DNA of 39,646 nt, taken from NCBI GenBank assembly GCA_031262295.1, contig JAISIA010000057.1, positions 1-39,646 of the forward strand, written 5' to 3'. The DNA comes from Bacteroidales bacterium (GTDB lineage Bacteria; Bacteroidota; Bacteroidia; Bacteroidales; P3). Positions 25,378 to 34,768 of the stretch are shown here, piece after piece; within the stretch, counting starts at the first letter, position 1; every line of letters begins with the position of its first letter. Made by a program: the position numbers and the translations under genes. The notes beneath the pieces are model-generated. The model saw only the letters and a list, made by a program, of their open reading frames with translations. It ran no database searches and was not told the DNA's origin.

Positions 25378-25402
25378 TAGTGATTGATTTTAGTTAGTTT
25401 TG

Positions 25403-25431
25403 CAAAGGTAAGAAAAAAAACATTTATACAA
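25403..25431 (-). promoter_or_regulatory. ribF promoter
   Basis: On the minus strand, TTG (25431-25429), 18 bp, TACCTTTG (25410-25403). This matches the consensus well and lies 26 bases before the ribF start codon. Confidence 0.7.
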
Positions 25432-25455
25432 TTTTTCTTATTTTTTTTCTTCTAC

Positions 25456-25489
25456 TTGCTTTACTTTACAAAGAAATAGTGTAAATTCG
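25456..25489 (+). promoter_or_regulatory. Possible atpD-atpC promoter
   Basis: TTG (25456-25458), 23 bp, TAAATTCG (25482-25489), one mismatch to TAnnTTTG. It lies divergent to the ribF promoter in the 179-base gap and about 67 bases before atpD. Confidence 0.45.
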
Positions 25490-25550
25490 CAGCCTATAAA
25501 CTAAAAATAATTTCATATTAATAAATATGAATAATACTATTTAAAAATAA

Positions 25551-27074
<1,524 letters not shown>

Positions 27075-27088
27075 TATTATAAGCAAAT

Positions 27089-27325
27089 ATGAATATAAAG
27101 ATTATTTCTCCTGAAAAAGAGGTTTATCAAGGTGAAGTCACCTTAGTCCAACTACCGGGAATTGACGGACTATTTGAGATATTGGAAAACCACGCTCCTA
27201 TAATTTCTGTACTAAAACAAGGGAAAATACGTCTTATTACTCCATTAAAAAAGGAAGAAATTATAGATATAAATAGCGGAGTTATTGAATGCTCAAACAA
27301 TAATATTCAAATACTAATACAATAA
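27089..27325 (+). CDS. atpC: F1 ATP synthase subunit epsilon, short form
   Basis: The 78-residue protein corresponds to the N-terminal beta-sandwich of epsilon only (IKIISPEKEVYQGEV, LFEILENHAPIISVLKQGKIRL). The C-terminal two-helix domain that can inhibit ATP hydrolysis in other bacteria is absent. I know short epsilon subunits from Bacteroidetes, so this is not obvious truncation. A strong terminator begins 60 bases after its stop codon and ends the atpD-atpC unit. Confidence 0.93.
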   Translation: MNIKIISPEKEVYQGEVTLVQLPGIDGLFEILENHAPIISVLKQGKIRLITPLKKEEIIDINSGVIECSNNNIQILIQ

Positions 27326-27384
27326 AAGAAATTTACAAATAATATAAAAGGAAGATTTATTTTTATTATTTAATCATTAAGACG

Positions 27385-27421
27385 AATAACATCCACCCGA
27401 AAAAGTGGATGTTATTTTTTT
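27385..27421 (+). terminator. Terminator of atpD-atpC
   Basis: AATAACATCCAC (27385-27396) and GTGGATGTTATT (27405-27416) form a perfect 12-bp stem with an 8-nt loop, followed by a run of T to 27421. Confidence 0.9.
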
Positions 27422-27474
27422 ACTCCAAATTTTGATTTAAATAAAACAAAATAATATCCAAATATGATTTTATA

Positions 27475-28296
27475 CTATAAGAATTTTATTCTATCAGCCA
27501 ATAGAAGAAAATAATCAATAGACCATATATCCAATTCCTTAGGGTTTTGAATAAAGGGAATAACATCTTGCTTTACCTTATTAATATCGGTGGAAGAAAG
27601 TCTTTCTTTAAGCATCGTTAAAAAAGATTCCTTATCTATATTCATATCATTAAATTCTTTGGTTCTAATTTGTAAATGAGAGAAATTTAAAGGCACATTA
27701 TTTTTAACGTACCATTGAAAGTCATACCAATCTCTGCCCTTTATACGAGTTTTCCATTTGCGAAATAATAGAGCATGCATCTTTCCTGCATATAAATCTG
27801 GAAGAGTAAAACAATTTGTCATAAAAGAAAAAGGCATCAATATTAGTTTTTGTTCTGTTGTAAAACCTAAAGGAGGGTCAATATCAACTTCTATTTTAAT
27901 TTTTAAATCTTTTTCCGTATTGAATTTAACATCATATATAATAGTATTATCTTTTAAGAATGCAGACTCCACTTTTGTTTCTGCTTTTTTTTCTTTTTTA
28001 TTAATAACTACATCTCTACCTGAAGCCTTAAATTCATCTATAATTGACGGAAAATAGTTCTCTAAATCAAATTCCTCATCTTTTCTTATAAGAGAAAAAT
28101 CCATATCTTCACTGAAACGTGGTAAATTATGAAATATCCTCAAACAAGTACCTCCATAAAAAGCTGCCTTATCAAAGAATCCTCCACGAGATAATCCAGC
28201 AAGAGCTATTTCTTGCATAACTTCATGTGTTGCATTTCTTTTTTGATCCTTAGTTTTCATCTCATATTTTGAGAGCATTTGTTCAAATATTGTCAT
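27475..28296 (-). CDS. AbiEii-type nucleotidyltransferase toxin
   Basis: The 273-residue protein belongs to the nucleotidyltransferase AbiEii/AbiGii family, the toxin of type IV toxin-antitoxin systems that cause abortive infection. The active-site pattern is intact: FYGGTCLRIFH (GGT at 48-50), then RFSEDMDFSL (Asp64 and Asp66) and, further on, KIEVDIDPPLG. MenT/AbiEii enzymes of this superfamily transfer nucleotides, in studied cases to tRNA; the target here is unknown. Its ATG overlaps the antitoxin stop by one base, so translation is coupled. It ends about 55 bases from the atpC terminator, facing it. Confidence 0.88.
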   Translation of the reverse strand: MTIFEQMLSKYEMKTKDQKRNATHEVMQEIALAGLSRGGFFDKAAFYGGTCLRIFHNLPRFSEDMDFSLIRKDEEFDLENYFPSIIDEFKASGRDVVINKKEKKAETKVESAFLKDNTIIYDVKFNTEKDLKIKIEVDIDPPLGFTTEQKLILMPFSFMTNCFTLPDLYAGKMHALLFRKWKTRIKGRDWYDFQWYVKNNVPLNFSHLQIRTKEFNDMNIDKESFLTMLKERLSSTDINKVKQDVIPFIQNPKELDIWSIDYFLLLADRIKFL

Positions 28297-28919
28297 TATG
28301 ATAATAAATTTAATAATAGTTTAAGTATATCTTTTTTTCTACCTACCTTTATGCAATCCTTAATAATATCTTTGTTCATATTATCTAAGGCAGACATATC
28401 AAAACGTAGGTCTTCTTCTAAGAAAGTAATTAATGCTTTTTCCGATTGTAGTCTTAATTGAGGAGTTATAACAATCATATCACATAAGGCTTTTTCAATA
28501 GAAGCTATAAGAAAAGTGTATTTATTTTCAATTGTTTCTTGTCTAATGCCTATTGGATAATAATCCCTATTTATTGTTATATATTCAAAATTACCTATTG
28601 AATTTGTAAATTTTTTAGAACGATTCATTGTTAAAGAACGAAGAGTATATACATGTTCGGGAATTAATCCATAATGACTCAATGCACTTTCCATAGAAAC
28701 GTATGAAGGACCATATATATGATTTGCTATTAACTCTGCTGATAATAATTGTTTTGTTACCTTTGGTGAAACAACATACATACTTCTTTTCAATCTTATT
28801 ATCTTTCCTTCCTCTTCCAAAGATGCAATCTTGTTACGAGGGAAATGATAATTGGAATACAAAGAACGTAAAACTGCATAATCAACAGGTACTATCCCCA
28901 ATTGCTCCAATTTTTCCAT
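28296..28919 (-). CDS. AbiEi-type antitoxin / transcriptional regulator
   Basis: The 207-residue protein has an N-terminal winged-helix-like region (VLRSLYSNYHFPRNKIASLEEEGKIIRLKRSMYVVSP, about 23-60, in fragments) followed by an AbiEi-like C-terminal domain with LIANHIYGPSYVSMESALSHYGLIPE. The gene is read before the toxin, as usual for abiE. The start is set at ATG 28919: an in-frame GTG at 28943 lies within the promoter -7 box and cannot be the start. AbiEi antitoxins repress their own promoter; no clear operator repeats are visible here. Confidence 0.85.
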   Translation of the reverse strand: MEKLEQLGIVPVDYAVLRSLYSNYHFPRNKIASLEEEGKIIRLKRSMYVVSPKVTKQLLSAELIANHIYGPSYVSMESALSHYGLIPEHVYTLRSLTMNRSKKFTNSIGNFEYITINRDYYPIGIRQETIENKYTFLIASIEKALCDMIVITPQLRLQSEKALITFLEEDLRFDMSALDNMNKDIIKDCIKVGRKKDILKLLLNLLS

Positions 28920-28942
28920 ACTATAATCTCTTAATTTTCGCA

Positions 28943-28950
28943 CAAAGATA
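28943..28950 (-). promoter_or_regulatory. -7 box of the abiE operon
   Basis: On the minus strand, TATCTTTG (28950-28943) matches perfectly. A TTG -33 box is not evident at the usual distance. The ATG is 24 bases downstream of the box, giving a leader of about 17 nt. Confidence 0.55.
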
Positions 28951-29039
28951 GTAACTTTTGCATCAATAGTTGAATTTTATCAGAATAATTGTGCAAAATC
29001 TACTGAAAAATAGGATAAGATTCTTATAATTTATGTTTA

Positions 29040-29061
29040 AAAAAGGCTAAATGTTGTTTAG
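29040..29061 (-). terminator. Weak terminator of the secreted protein gene
   Basis: On the minus strand, CTAAA (29061-29057) and TTTAG (29051-29047) pair around a 5-nt loop, followed by CCTTTTTT. It lies directly downstream of the stop codon at 29068. The stem is short. Confidence 0.45.
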
Positions 29062-29067
29062 TTTTCC

Positions 29068-31716
29068 CTATCTATAAATAAAAACTTCTCCTGATTGAGT
29101 GACAACATCGTTTTTCTTATCGGCATAACGATAGGTTGCCTTCCAAACGTAGGCACCTGTTTGTACGTATTCTCCTTTGTATTTACAATCCCATACATTT
29201 TCTTGATTGGTTGTTGAAAATACAACTTCACCCCAACGATTATATATCTTTAAAAGGAAGTCAATAGGGTTATCAACATAGACTCTAAAAGTAGAAACAC
29301 TTGGATTATTATCATAAATATAAACCCCTGTTGGTGCCCAACAATAATGGGTATTATGTATTCTTATAATATTATCTGTAGAATCTGTACATCCCTTATC
29401 CGTTTCAACCATTAGCTTTACTATATATTGACGTATTGTATCACTAAGAGTAAAGGTATGTACAAAATAGCTTTCGTTAGACTGAGCACCATCGGATATT
29501 GTCCATAAACGATTAAAGCTATTTTCAGTTTTATCTTCAAATATCACCAAAGGATCTAAATCATCAATAATTTTTGGATTAAAGTCCATCTGAACCTCAG
29601 GCAAAGGATTAACATAAACAATGGTGGTATCGGAATTTATACATCCTATTGAATCTTCTGCAAAGGCAATATACATTGTAGAAATCTTAGGATGTACTTT
29701 TAAAGATTCCTCTGTGGAGTTTTCTATTGCCTCATCCATAGGAATAGAATGCCAATAGTATTTATCTACATTACCATTAAGAGCAATTGTTGTAGAGTCT
29801 CCATAACATATAGAAATATCATTATTAACATTAATTATTGGCTTATCCGATGCTCTTACAATAACGCTTGCCTTTGTTTCACATCTGGTAGGACCATAAG
29901 TAACGCTTACTTCATATTGTGTTTCTGATTGCTCAGGCTTAACACTTATTGAAGGGCTTTTTTGACCATTATCCCATTCAAAGGTGCAATTATCTTTTGA
30001 AGAGTTTGCAGTAAGAAGAGTTGTTGTTCCCAAACAAATATTAGTATCTCCATTAATTGATACTTGTGGAGCTTCATTTACTTGAATATATACAACATCT
30101 TCTGCAAAACAATTCAATGCATCTGTAAGTTTATATTTTAAATTTCCTGAAATAGGAGGAACGTATGATAGGGTAGTAGCACTTTGATTAGGTATTACAT
30201 CATTATTAAAAAACCAAGAAGAAGTACCAGTAGGAGAAGTCTCATCTAAGTTAAGAAATGACATCTCATCGCCATTACAACAAGAAGTATCTTCAAAAAG
30301 TCTAACACTAAATTCTCTTGGATGAACAATAACTGTATCTCTTCTTGTACAAACCCATTGACCCATTTCATTCTGATTGTCTGCTTCAAATATGTAGTAT
30401 ATATCTTGTGTTGGCGTATCAACATAATTATTGGGGTTTGCAATAGTTGTAAAATTTTCTAAAACAGGTCCTGTCATACCAGCTTGTTTTTTTACCTTAT
30501 ATTGGTGTGCTCCGTTTAAACTAAAAGCTATATTATTGCCTAAACAAACAGTATCATACCTACCAGTATCTCCATTATGTGTTATATAAAAAGGAGGAAG
30601 ATCAATAGGTTTTACAAGTATAGAATCGCTATAATAAAGCACATCTACATTTCCATTTAAATCTGGCAACCTATCAATAGTTGTTTCCATAATATACCAC
30701 ATTGGTCCTTCTTCCTGTGTAGGTTGTACTCTTACCCATTCATCACTACCAGAAGTTACATTGGGACCTTCTGTAGGAAGATTAAGACCAACTCTATTAT
30801 AATCTTCGCTTGTAGCACTTCTTCTATACCATTGTGTAGATTGGCTTAAATTTCCTTGAGGTCTTATTCTCCAAGCCTCATTTTGTGCTGTCCAATCAGA
30901 GGTTCCATTATAACTTACACCTTCGCTATTGGTAATAGCAAGCCCTTGTGTTCCATCTGCATTTTGAATACCAAGCGTTGCCCATCCAGAATTCCATGAA
31001 GGGCAAGAAGGTTTATTTAGCATATAAAATTCTATAGTATTTGTTGTCTCATATAAAACTATCATCTGAGTTGCAAGCAAATTAGTACAAATATACATTG
31101 GAACTTGATAATAACTTAATATAAGTCTTCTACAAGGATAATCTCCTACTATAATGTAAGACATACTACCTCCTTGTCCAAAATGTATGTCATGATATGG
31201 ACTAAAAATGCAATTTAAAAATTCAGTAGAAGCTGTACTGGGAAGAACCATGTGAGTACTCCAACTACAACCTTGTCCTGCTTTGGCTAAATTAAAAGAA
31301 AGATTGCCGTTAGTACTCATAATACAACTATTATATGTATTTCCATAAAAAGAAAAAACAAAAGGTGGTGCACCTGTTGGTAAACCATAACTTAAACTAA
31401 ATACGTTTCCCCAAACATCATCTGATGCTGAAATATCAACATCTATTCTATTATCATATTCACTAAGATTAAAAGAACAAGGAGGATTAAATGGTATTGA
31501 TTCATAAATGTAGTTTGTGGAGGCACCTGGTGCATAAGTAAAAGCTTTTAATTGTATGTAGTCTTGACTGCAAGATAATTGTACTGTATCTCCTGAATTA
31601 TTTTCTGTTGTATCGCTTGCCCAACTATGATGAATATAAGCACTAATACAGGATTGTTGTCCTAAAACATTTATAGTGATACCAAAAAATAAAATAAAAT
31701 AAAATAATTTTCTCAT
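29068..31716 (-). CDS. Secreted multidomain protein with type IX secretion C-terminal domain
   Basis: The 882-residue protein begins with a signal peptide (about 1-20, ending LGQ). A long beta-rich N-terminal part contains a segment FSFYGNTYNSCIMSTNGNLSFN like those in surface or adhesin-type proteins. Several Ig/PKD-like repeats follow in the second half (for example CNGDEMSFLNLDETSPTGTSSW, the block near DKTENSFNRLWTISDGAQS). The last about 90 residues (CWAPTGVYIYDNNPSVSTF to the end, with KIYNRWGEVVF and TGAYVWKATY) match the gliding-motility-associated (type B) C-terminal domain, which directs export by the T9SS to the cell surface. No enzymatic motif is seen; adhesion is plausible. Transcribed alone from its own promoter. 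Confidence 0.88.
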   Translation of the reverse strand: MRKLFYFILFFGITINVLGQQSCISAYIHHSWASDTTENNSGDTVQLSCSQDYIQLKAFTYAPGASTNYIYESIPFNPPCSFNLSEYDNRIDVDISASDDVWGNVFSLSYGLPTGAPPFVFSFYGNTYNSCIMSTNGNLSFNLAKAGQGCSWSTHMVLPSTASTEFLNCIFSPYHDIHFGQGGSMSYIIVGDYPCRRLILSYYQVPMYICTNLLATQMIVLYETTNTIEFYMLNKPSCPSWNSGWATLGIQNADGTQGLAITNSEGVSYNGTSDWTAQNEAWRIRPQGNLSQSTQWYRRSATSEDYNRVGLNLPTEGPNVTSGSDEWVRVQPTQEEGPMWYIMETTIDRLPDLNGNVDVLYYSDSILVKPIDLPPFYITHNGDTGRYDTVCLGNNIAFSLNGAHQYKVKKQAGMTGPVLENFTTIANPNNYVDTPTQDIYYIFEADNQNEMGQWVCTRRDTVIVHPREFSVRLFEDTSCCNGDEMSFLNLDETSPTGTSSWFFNNDVIPNQSATTLSYVPPISGNLKYKLTDALNCFAEDVVYIQVNEAPQVSINGDTNICLGTTTLLTANSSKDNCTFEWDNGQKSPSISVKPEQSETQYEVSVTYGPTRCETKASVIVRASDKPIINVNNDISICYGDSTTIALNGNVDKYYWHSIPMDEAIENSTEESLKVHPKISTMYIAFAEDSIGCINSDTTIVYVNPLPEVQMDFNPKIIDDLDPLVIFEDKTENSFNRLWTISDGAQSNESYFVHTFTLSDTIRQYIVKLMVETDKGCTDSTDNIIRIHNTHYCWAPTGVYIYDNNPSVSTFRVYVDNPIDFLLKIYNRWGEVVFSTTNQENVWDCKYKGEYVQTGAYVWKATYRYADKKNDVVTQSGEVFIYR

Positions 31717-31745
31717 GAGGTTATGCCGTTTAACTATTTTTTTTG

Positions 31746-31779
31746 CAAAAATAACTTATTTACCCAATAAAGCACACAA
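31746..31779 (-). promoter_or_regulatory. Promoter of the T9SS-secreted protein gene
   Basis: On the minus strand, TTG (31779-31777), 23 bp, then TATTTTTG (31753-31746). It lies 30 bases upstream of the start codon. Confidence 0.5.
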
Positions 31780-31949
31780 AGAGACGAAAATATTTGCTTT
31801 TTTTTTGAAAGTTTTCTAAAAACACAGCCTTATATCTTATAAATTAAAACCAAATAAACCAAATAAAAACTCAATGCAAAATCATCTTATAATAACATCT
31901 TTACATGTTGCAAAACTAAAATGCTGTTTTGTTGTTAGTAGACTTTTTA

Positions 31950-32107
31950 TTTGTCGTTAGCCGTCCTTTATTTTTCCTGCGGAACTTAGGGTAGCCTTCT
32001 TATCTATTTATAATTCAGGTCGCCTAAAACGAAGATTTAGTAAATTATTTCTTCGTTTTAGTAAATTATTTCTTCGTTTTAGAAAACTAAAACAGCGTTT
32101 TATTTTT
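31950..32107 (+). repeat. Interspersed repeat cluster
   Basis: 31950-31992 is a decayed two-hairpin module (TTTGTCGTTAGCCG, then TCCTGCGGAA). 32041-32061 and 32062-32082 are two identical 21-bp units with core TTCTTCGTTTTAG. AAAACAGCGTTTTATTTT starts at 32090. A reversed fragment CTAAAACGAAGATTTAG precedes the units (32024-32040). It sits between the divergent promoters of the secreted protein and the four-gene cassette. No linker or ATGTTAAAA sites like those of copies 1-3 follow. Confidence 0.78.
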
Positions 32108-32289
32108 ACATAATCTAAGTTTTTTTAATCGTGTTTAAGAAATAGGAAAATTTTTGTTTAAAAATCAAGATTTAAAAATAAATTAAGCCAGATAAAAAAC
32201 TTTTTTACCAAAGAAAAATATCCGCATTCGCTAAAATCAATCAAAAATTCCCTAAATTGGATTAATTAATATGAAATTATAAGTTATTG

Positions 32290-32314
32290 ATATATATATA
32301 TATATATATATATA
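32290..32314. repeat. (TA)12 microsatellite upstream of the cassette promoter
   Basis: Twelve uninterrupted TA dinucleotides (32291-32314) begin 49 bp and end 25 bp upstream of the predicted -33 box of the four-gene operon. The tract is prone to slippage and to DNA melting. Length changes would move upstream contacts relative to the promoter but leave the -33/-7 spacing untouched. Confidence 0.9.
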
Positions 32315-32339
32315 GTGCTGTTTTTTATTGGAAAATATT

Positions 32340-32369
32340 TTGTTTGTGTTGTAAAGTGATTTATTTTTG
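32340..32369 (+). promoter_or_regulatory. Promoter of the four-gene cassette
   Basis: TTG (32340-32342), 19 bp, TATTTTTG (32362-32369), a full consensus match. Transcription would start near 32376, giving a leader of about 67 nt. It is the only good promoter found ahead of 32443-37972. Confidence 0.65.
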
Positions 32370-32442
32370 TTGCTTAAAATGTTAAATTTTATAAGTAATA
32401 CAAGAAGAATAAAAATTGATTTATTAAATTATCTTGATTAAA

Positions 32443-33729
32443 ATGAAAGATGCAATAAAACAGTATATAGAGCAAATACTTTATTCCTTACAAATGGAGG
32501 ATTGTTCATATGATATTTATCAAAATCATGTGGATACTTTTCCTATGTGGATAAAAACTGATAAAGTTATTTGCGAATTTGCTGTTTGTATTCATAATTG
32601 TAGTGATTCTGATAGATTATCTAGATTTATAGGTAAAACAATATACAATGGCAACAATAATACAATCTATTGGTTTGAAGGAGATGTTGCAGAGAATATT
32701 GTAGAGACATTTTGTGATGATGTTAAAGATGTTTCTATTGACTGGCTAAAGCAGGATACAAGACTGCCTGTATGGTTGGATTCTTTAATATTTAAAGATT
32801 TATTAGCTCAATATGCTCCAGATTTTCAGAGATTTGATTATAATCTTAATTTAACAAAAGAAGATAATCTCAAATATTTGGGCACGTATTTCCCACGTAG
32901 TTATGCAGAATCTTTTTGCATATTCAGCAATATCTTTCAAAATGATATATATAACAATTTGTTTAATCATGATACTGTTTCTGTTTTATCTGTGGGCTGC
33001 GGTACTGGAGGTGATGTGATAGGTTTGTTGACTGCTATTCAGAAATATTGTACATCTATTACTACATTGACTATATATGCTATTGATGGAAATAAAGAAG
33101 CCTTATTAATATTTAAACGTATTGTTAATAAATTAAAAGATTTTTGCAATATAGAAATAGAATTTAATACAATTAATGAAACATTTCAATCAACCAAAGA
33201 TATAGATATAATTGTTGACAAATTACCTTATAAAACATTTGATTTTATTCTATCTTTTAAAATGCTATGTGAGCTTATTTTTGATGGAAAAGGCTCTAAT
33301 GATAATGCGTACTATGAATTTACAACAATGCTTTTGCCAAGATTATCAAATATTGGACTTTGTTGTTTGTTGGATGTAACAACTAAATCTGCTATGGGAA
33401 AATTTATCCCAGTATTAATGAATACTCAATTAAATCAAGCACTACGAGATTTGGAAGAATATGCAACATTATTGCCATTGCCTTGCTCTTTGTACGAATC
33501 TATATGTTATGAAGAATGTTTTACGCAACGACATTTTTTTGTATCATCTAAACAAAAGGATAGAGATATTAGTAAAGTATGCTATAGAATTATTGGACAT
33601 AAACAATTTATAGCATCTTTAAAACATGATTGTACAGAAATTAAATATGTTTTGCGAAATAAAGATGGAGAAAATATATGTTGCTCCAAAGCAAAAGGTA
33701 ATATGTATAGAGATGGATATAAACTATAA
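32443..33729 (+). CDS. Cassette gene 1: SAM-methyltransferase-like protein
   Basis: The 428-residue protein has a Rossmann-type class I methyltransferase core in its second half. Motif I is VLSVGCGTGGD (181-191), followed by IYAIDGNKEAL (motif II with an acidic ribose ligand) and FDFILSFKMLCEL in the position of motif IV. There is no NPPY or DPPY, so it does not look like a standard DNA amino-methyltransferase. The first about 170 residues match nothing I recognise and contain several cysteines. The start is ATG 32443; an in-frame TTG three codons earlier is less likely. The gene is the first of four, with the helicase 16 bases downstream. Substrate unknown. Confidence 0.72.
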   Translation: MKDAIKQYIEQILYSLQMEDCSYDIYQNHVDTFPMWIKTDKVICEFAVCIHNCSDSDRLSRFIGKTIYNGNNNTIYWFEGDVAENIVETFCDDVKDVSIDWLKQDTRLPVWLDSLIFKDLLAQYAPDFQRFDYNLNLTKEDNLKYLGTYFPRSYAESFCIFSNIFQNDIYNNLFNHDTVSVLSVGCGTGGDVIGLLTAIQKYCTSITTLTIYAIDGNKEALLIFKRIVNKLKDFCNIEIEFNTINETFQSTKDIDIIVDKLPYKTFDFILSFKMLCELIFDGKGSNDNAYYEFTTMLLPRLSNIGLCCLLDVTTKSAMGKFIPVLMNTQLNQALRDLEEYATLLPLPCSLYESICYEECFTQRHFFVSSKQKDRDISKVCYRIIGHKQFIASLKHDCTEIKYVLRNKDGENICCSKAKGNMYRDGYKL

Positions 33730-33745
33730 ATAATAAAGATATAAT

Positions 33746-34768
33746 ATGCCTAAAAGAAGTTTTTATGTAAAAGATTCGGAATTAGATGACTATCAGGTTA
33801 AAATAATTAATAAAAGAAGCGATAATTCTTTCATCGTCAAGGGTTGTGCTGGCAGTGGAAAGTCAATATTAGCATTATGGAAAGCCAAGCAAATTCAAAA
33901 TGAGAAGAAAGGTTCGTATCAAATAATCGTATTTACTAAAGCCTTGATGCAATATATGGCTGATGGAATTCACCAAGTAGGCATAGATGCTAATAATGTA
34001 GACTATTTGTGGTCTTATGAAAATCGTAAAGGATGCCCTTCATCTGATTACATTATCGTTGATGAAGCCCAAGACTTTTCTAAAGAAGACATTTTGAATT
34101 TTAAATCCAAAGCTCGAAAAGCATTGCTTTTGTATGGTGACTCTGCACAACAATTATATAAGTTCTTGCAAGACAAACAAACAGTATCTATGGAAGAATT
34201 AGCCATAATAACAGGATTTCAAACAGAACAATTAGTCTTTAATCATAGATTACCGAAAACGATAGCTAGAGTGGCAGAATACATTAGTAGTACTAAAGAT
34301 GATTTGGAAGATAGATGTAAAAATGAAGGCATTGAAAAACCTAAAATTTTAATGTGCTCTTCTTTTAATGCTCAGTTAGATAAGATTGCTGAAATTATAA
34401 AAAATAGAAACTTTGAAGATGTTGGCATACTTTTTCGTCACAATGAAGAAGTTGAACGAGCTTATAATTACTTTAGAAATAAAGGTTTGACAGTAGAAGC
34501 AAAATTTAATCGCACAATCGATTTGAACTTTAATTCTGATAATCCTAAGCTCATGACATATCATAGTTCTAAAGGATTGCAGTTTGAAGCAGTGTTCTTG
34601 CCAGACTGTACGTGTGATAGTAATGATGACAGAAATGCTTTGTATGTAGCTATAACTAGAACATATCAAGTACTTTATGTTCTTCATTCCGGTAACTTAT
34701 CGAATTTTTTCGACCCTATACCTTCCAGTCTATATGAAAAGAGTATTAAAGTAACAGAAGAATTATGA
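33746..34768 (+). CDS. Cassette gene 2: compact SF1 (UvrD/Rep-like) helicase
   Basis: The 340-residue protein carries the superfamily 1 helicase motifs in order: a Q-motif-like LDDYQVKII (13-21), Walker A GCAGSGKS (33-40), Walker B DYIIVDEAQD (101-110), motif III LLYGDSAQQLY (128-138), motif IV-like NHRLPKTIARV (166-176), motif V TYHSSKGLQFEAVFLPD (271-287) and motif VI VAITRTYQ (301-308, arginine finger Arg305). It is half the size of UvrD and lacks most of the 1B/2B insertions, as in small helicase/ATPase subunits of some defence systems. Its stop codon overlaps the next start (ATGA), so it is translationally coupled to gene 3. Confidence 0.9.
   Translation: MPKRSFYVKDSELDDYQVKIINKRSDNSFIVKGCAGSGKSILALWKAKQIQNEKKGSYQIIVFTKALMQYMADGIHQVGIDANNVDYLWSYENRKGCPSSDYIIVDEAQDFSKEDILNFKSKARKALLLYGDSAQQLYKFLQDKQTVSMEELAIITGFQTEQLVFNHRLPKTIARVAEYISSTKDDLEDRCKNEGIEKPKILMCSSFNAQLDKIAEIIKNRNFEDVGILFRHNEEVERAYNYFRNKGLTVEAKFNRTIDLNFNSDNPKLMTYHSSKGLQFEAVFLPDCTCDSNDDRNALYVAITRTYQVLYVLHSGNLSNFFDPIPSSLYEKSIKVTEEL

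Noticed and set aside
25378-25402. An FMN riboswitch before ribF
   Set aside because: The ribF promoter leaves only about 20 nt of leader, too short for the aptamer.
32443-33729. Cassette gene 1 as a restriction-modification DNA methyltransferase
   Set aside because: It lacks the (D/N/S)PP(Y/F/W) motif of amino-methyltransferases and the PCQ motif of cytosine-5 enzymes, and no restriction endonuclease is seen next to it.
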